Shown here: positions 13,382 through 14,582 of the stretch, piece after piece
How positions within the stretch are numbered: the stretch's first letter is position 1
Layout of the letters: every line of letters begins with the position of its first letter
From: Merdiplasma sp905207905
GTDB taxonomy: Bacteria; Bacillota; Clostridia; Lachnospirales; Lachnospiraceae
Direction of reading: 5' to 3'
Assembly: GCA_902475025.1 (NCBI GenBank)
Contig: CABRXX010000064.1
Span: 1-14,582 of the forward strand
Length of the DNA stretch: 14,582 nt
The notes under the pieces: model-generated
Told to the model about the DNA's origin: nothing
Seen by the model: only the letters and a program-made list of their open reading frames with translations
Databases searched by the model: none
Translations under genes and position numbers: made by a program

Positions 13382-13457
13382 CGATTCTGAGAGTTTAGGG
13401 GTAAGATTTTCGAATCGTGAAGGGGAAAAAAGGATGCCCATCGGGGTATTGGTATAA
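13382..13457 (+). other. murA leader: small hairpins and a 7-codon reading frame
   Basis: CGATTC (13382-13387) can pair with GAATCG (13412-13417). ATGCCC (13434-13439) can pair with GGGTAT (13444-13449, one G-U) around ATCG. The ATG in the second hairpin opens a frame of seven codons (MPIGVLV, stop at 13455-13457), with GGGG 8 nt upstream. Regulatory use is only a possibility. No known riboswitch was recognised. Confidence 0.3.
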
Positions 13458-13479
13458 ATAAAAATTACAGAGGTGTTCT

Positions 13480-14582
13480 ATGGAACAATATATTATAAAG
13501 GGCGGAAACCCGCTGGTAGGCGAAGTGGAGATCAGCGGTGCTAAAAACGCAGCCCTGGGTATCTTAGCTGCTTCTATTATGACAGATGATACCGTATTAA
13601 TAGAAAATTTACCGGATGTAAGGGACATCAACGTTTTGCTGGAAGCGATGAGCGAGATCGGCGCTAAGGTGGAGCGTATTACCAGACATGCGGTTTTGAT
13701 CAACGGATCCTGCATCGGCGGGGTAAGTATTGAGTATGAGCTGATCAAAAAGATCCGGGCATCCTACTATCTGCTGGGAGCCCTGCTTGGAAAATATAAA
13801 AAGGCTGAAGTGCCTCTTCCCGGAGGCTGCAATATCGGCAGCAGGCCTATCGACCTGCATCTGAAAGGGTTCAAGGCTCTGGGGGCTGAGGTAACGATCC
13901 GCAACGGTTCCATCTGTGCGGAGGCAAAGCACTTGAGAGGCAGTCATATTTATCTGGATACGGTTTCCGTAGGAGCCACCATCAATATTATGATGGCAGC
14001 AGCTATGGCGGAGGGCCGTACTATTATTGAAAACTGTGCCAGAGAGCCTCACGTGGTAGATGTAGCCAACTTCCTAAACAGCATGGGTGCCAACATTAAA
14101 GGGGCAGGTACGGATGTGATCCGTATTCATGGAGTGGAGAAGCTGCATGCCACAGAGTATTCCATTATTCCTGACCAGATTGAGGCAGGTACCTTTATGT
14201 TTGCCGCTGCAGCCACCAAAGGCGATGTGCTGGTAAAGAACGTGATCCCGAAGCATCTGGAGGCCACCTCCGCAAAGCTTCTGGAGATCGGTTGTGAGGT
14301 GGAGGAGTTTGACAACGCGGTGCGGGTGATTGCGTCCAAGCGGCTGGTGAGTACCAATGTAAAGACCCAGCCCTATCCCGGATATCCCACGGATATGCAG
14401 CCTCAGATCGGCGTGGCGCTGGCGCTGGCAGCAGGCACCAGTATTGTGACAGAGAGTATTTTTGAGAATCGGTTCAAATATATGGACGAGCTGGCCCGCA
14501 TGGGAGCTGTGGCTAAGGTGGAAGGCAACACGGCCATTATCACTGGTGTGAACAGACTTACCGGGGCGAGAATCAGCGCGCC
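13480..14582 (+). CDS. murA: UDP-N-acetylglucosamine 1-carboxyvinyltransferase (3' end outside window)
   Basis: The first 367 codons of an enzyme usually about 420 residues long; the frame is open to the window edge. It transfers enolpyruvate from PEP to UDP-GlcNAc, the first committed step of peptidoglycan synthesis, in the cytoplasm. Visible family residues are K22 and N23 (SGAKNAALG) and the active-site cysteine C117 in PGGCNIGSRPIDLH, the residue that fosfomycin alkylates. Others are TVSVGATINIMMAA, the EYSIIPDQIEAGTFM region and PGYPTDMQPQ. The N-terminal style (MEQYIIKGGNPLVGEVEISGA) is closest to the MurZ/MurA2 type of Firmicutes. ATG at 13480 follows AGAGGTG by 5 nt. It has its own promoter at 13349. 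No anomaly was seen in the part present. Confidence 0.96.
   Translation, partial: MEQYIIKGGNPLVGEVEISGAKNAALGILAASIMTDDTVLIENLPDVRDINVLLEAMSEIGAKVERITRHAVLINGSCIGGVSIEYELIKKIRASYYLLGALLGKYKKAEVPLPGGCNIGSRPIDLHLKGFKALGAEVTIRNGSICAEAKHLRGSHIYLDTVSVGATINIMMAAAMAEGRTIIENCAREPHVVDVANFLNSMGANIKGAGTDVIRIHGVEKLHATEYSIIPDQIEAGTFMFAAAATKGDVLVKNVIPKHLEATSAKLLEIGCEVEEFDNAVRVIASKRLVSTNVKTQPYPGYPTDMQPQIGVALALAAGTSIVTESIFENRFKYMDELARMGAVAKVEGNTAIITGVNRLTGARISA

Overview
The window looks like chromosomal DNA of a low-to-mid-GC anaerobic Firmicute, most likely a gut Lachnospiraceae. This rests on strong AAAGGAG-type ribosome binding sites, a Na+-pump decarboxylase beta subunit paired with a tiny gamma-like peptide, a CBS/DRTGG-containing Mn pyrophosphatase and a MurZ-type MurA. 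It is inferred from gene content and style, not from a database match. All genes run on the + strand except one Crp/Fnr-type regulator. There are no rRNA or tRNA genes, no CRISPR array and no complete mobile element.

Layout. (1) 1-2090: the end of a probable helical (TPR-like) regulator, overlapped by a fused permease/ATPase ABC exporter. (2) 2091-3945: a promoter, a yybP-ykoY (Mn2+) riboswitch whose closing helix overlaps a perfect intrinsic terminator, a 41-nt perfect palindrome, about 190 nt of non-coding leader, then oadB and a 39-codon OadG-like membrane peptide, ended by a long nested hairpin that serves both strands. (3) 3963-9089: a cysteine-rich YeiL-like Crp/Fnr regulator (- strand) divergent from a tightly packed phnD-phnC-phnE-phnE ABC importer operon, followed by a calcineurin-like phosphoesterase. 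(4) 9090-9703: 614 nt without a convincing gene, unusually rich in palindromes and hairpins. (5) 9704-13342: deoB (phosphopentomutase), a regulated CBS-type Mn pyrophosphatase, and a flavin reductase family protein carrying an odd low-complexity, basic N-terminal extension. (6) 13349-end: a strong promoter, a short structured leader and murA, cut by the window edge.

How the genes fit together. The importer plus phosphoesterase looks like an uptake-and-cleavage module for a phosphorus-containing compound. No C-P lyase, phosphonatase or phosphite dehydrogenase is present, so the name 'phosphonate transporter' describes the family and not a shown substrate. deoB and the pyrophosphatase are both metal-dependent phosphate-handling enzymes of nucleotide and pentose metabolism. 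OadB and the small subunit are the membrane part of a biotin-dependent Na+ pump whose carboxyltransferase and biotin carrier must be encoded elsewhere.

The points most worth following up are the Mn2+ riboswitch placed ahead of a Na+-pump gene, the orphan pump pair, the importer/phosphoesterase cluster with its cysteine-rich divergent regulator, the structured region before deoB, and the low-complexity extension of the flavin reductase.
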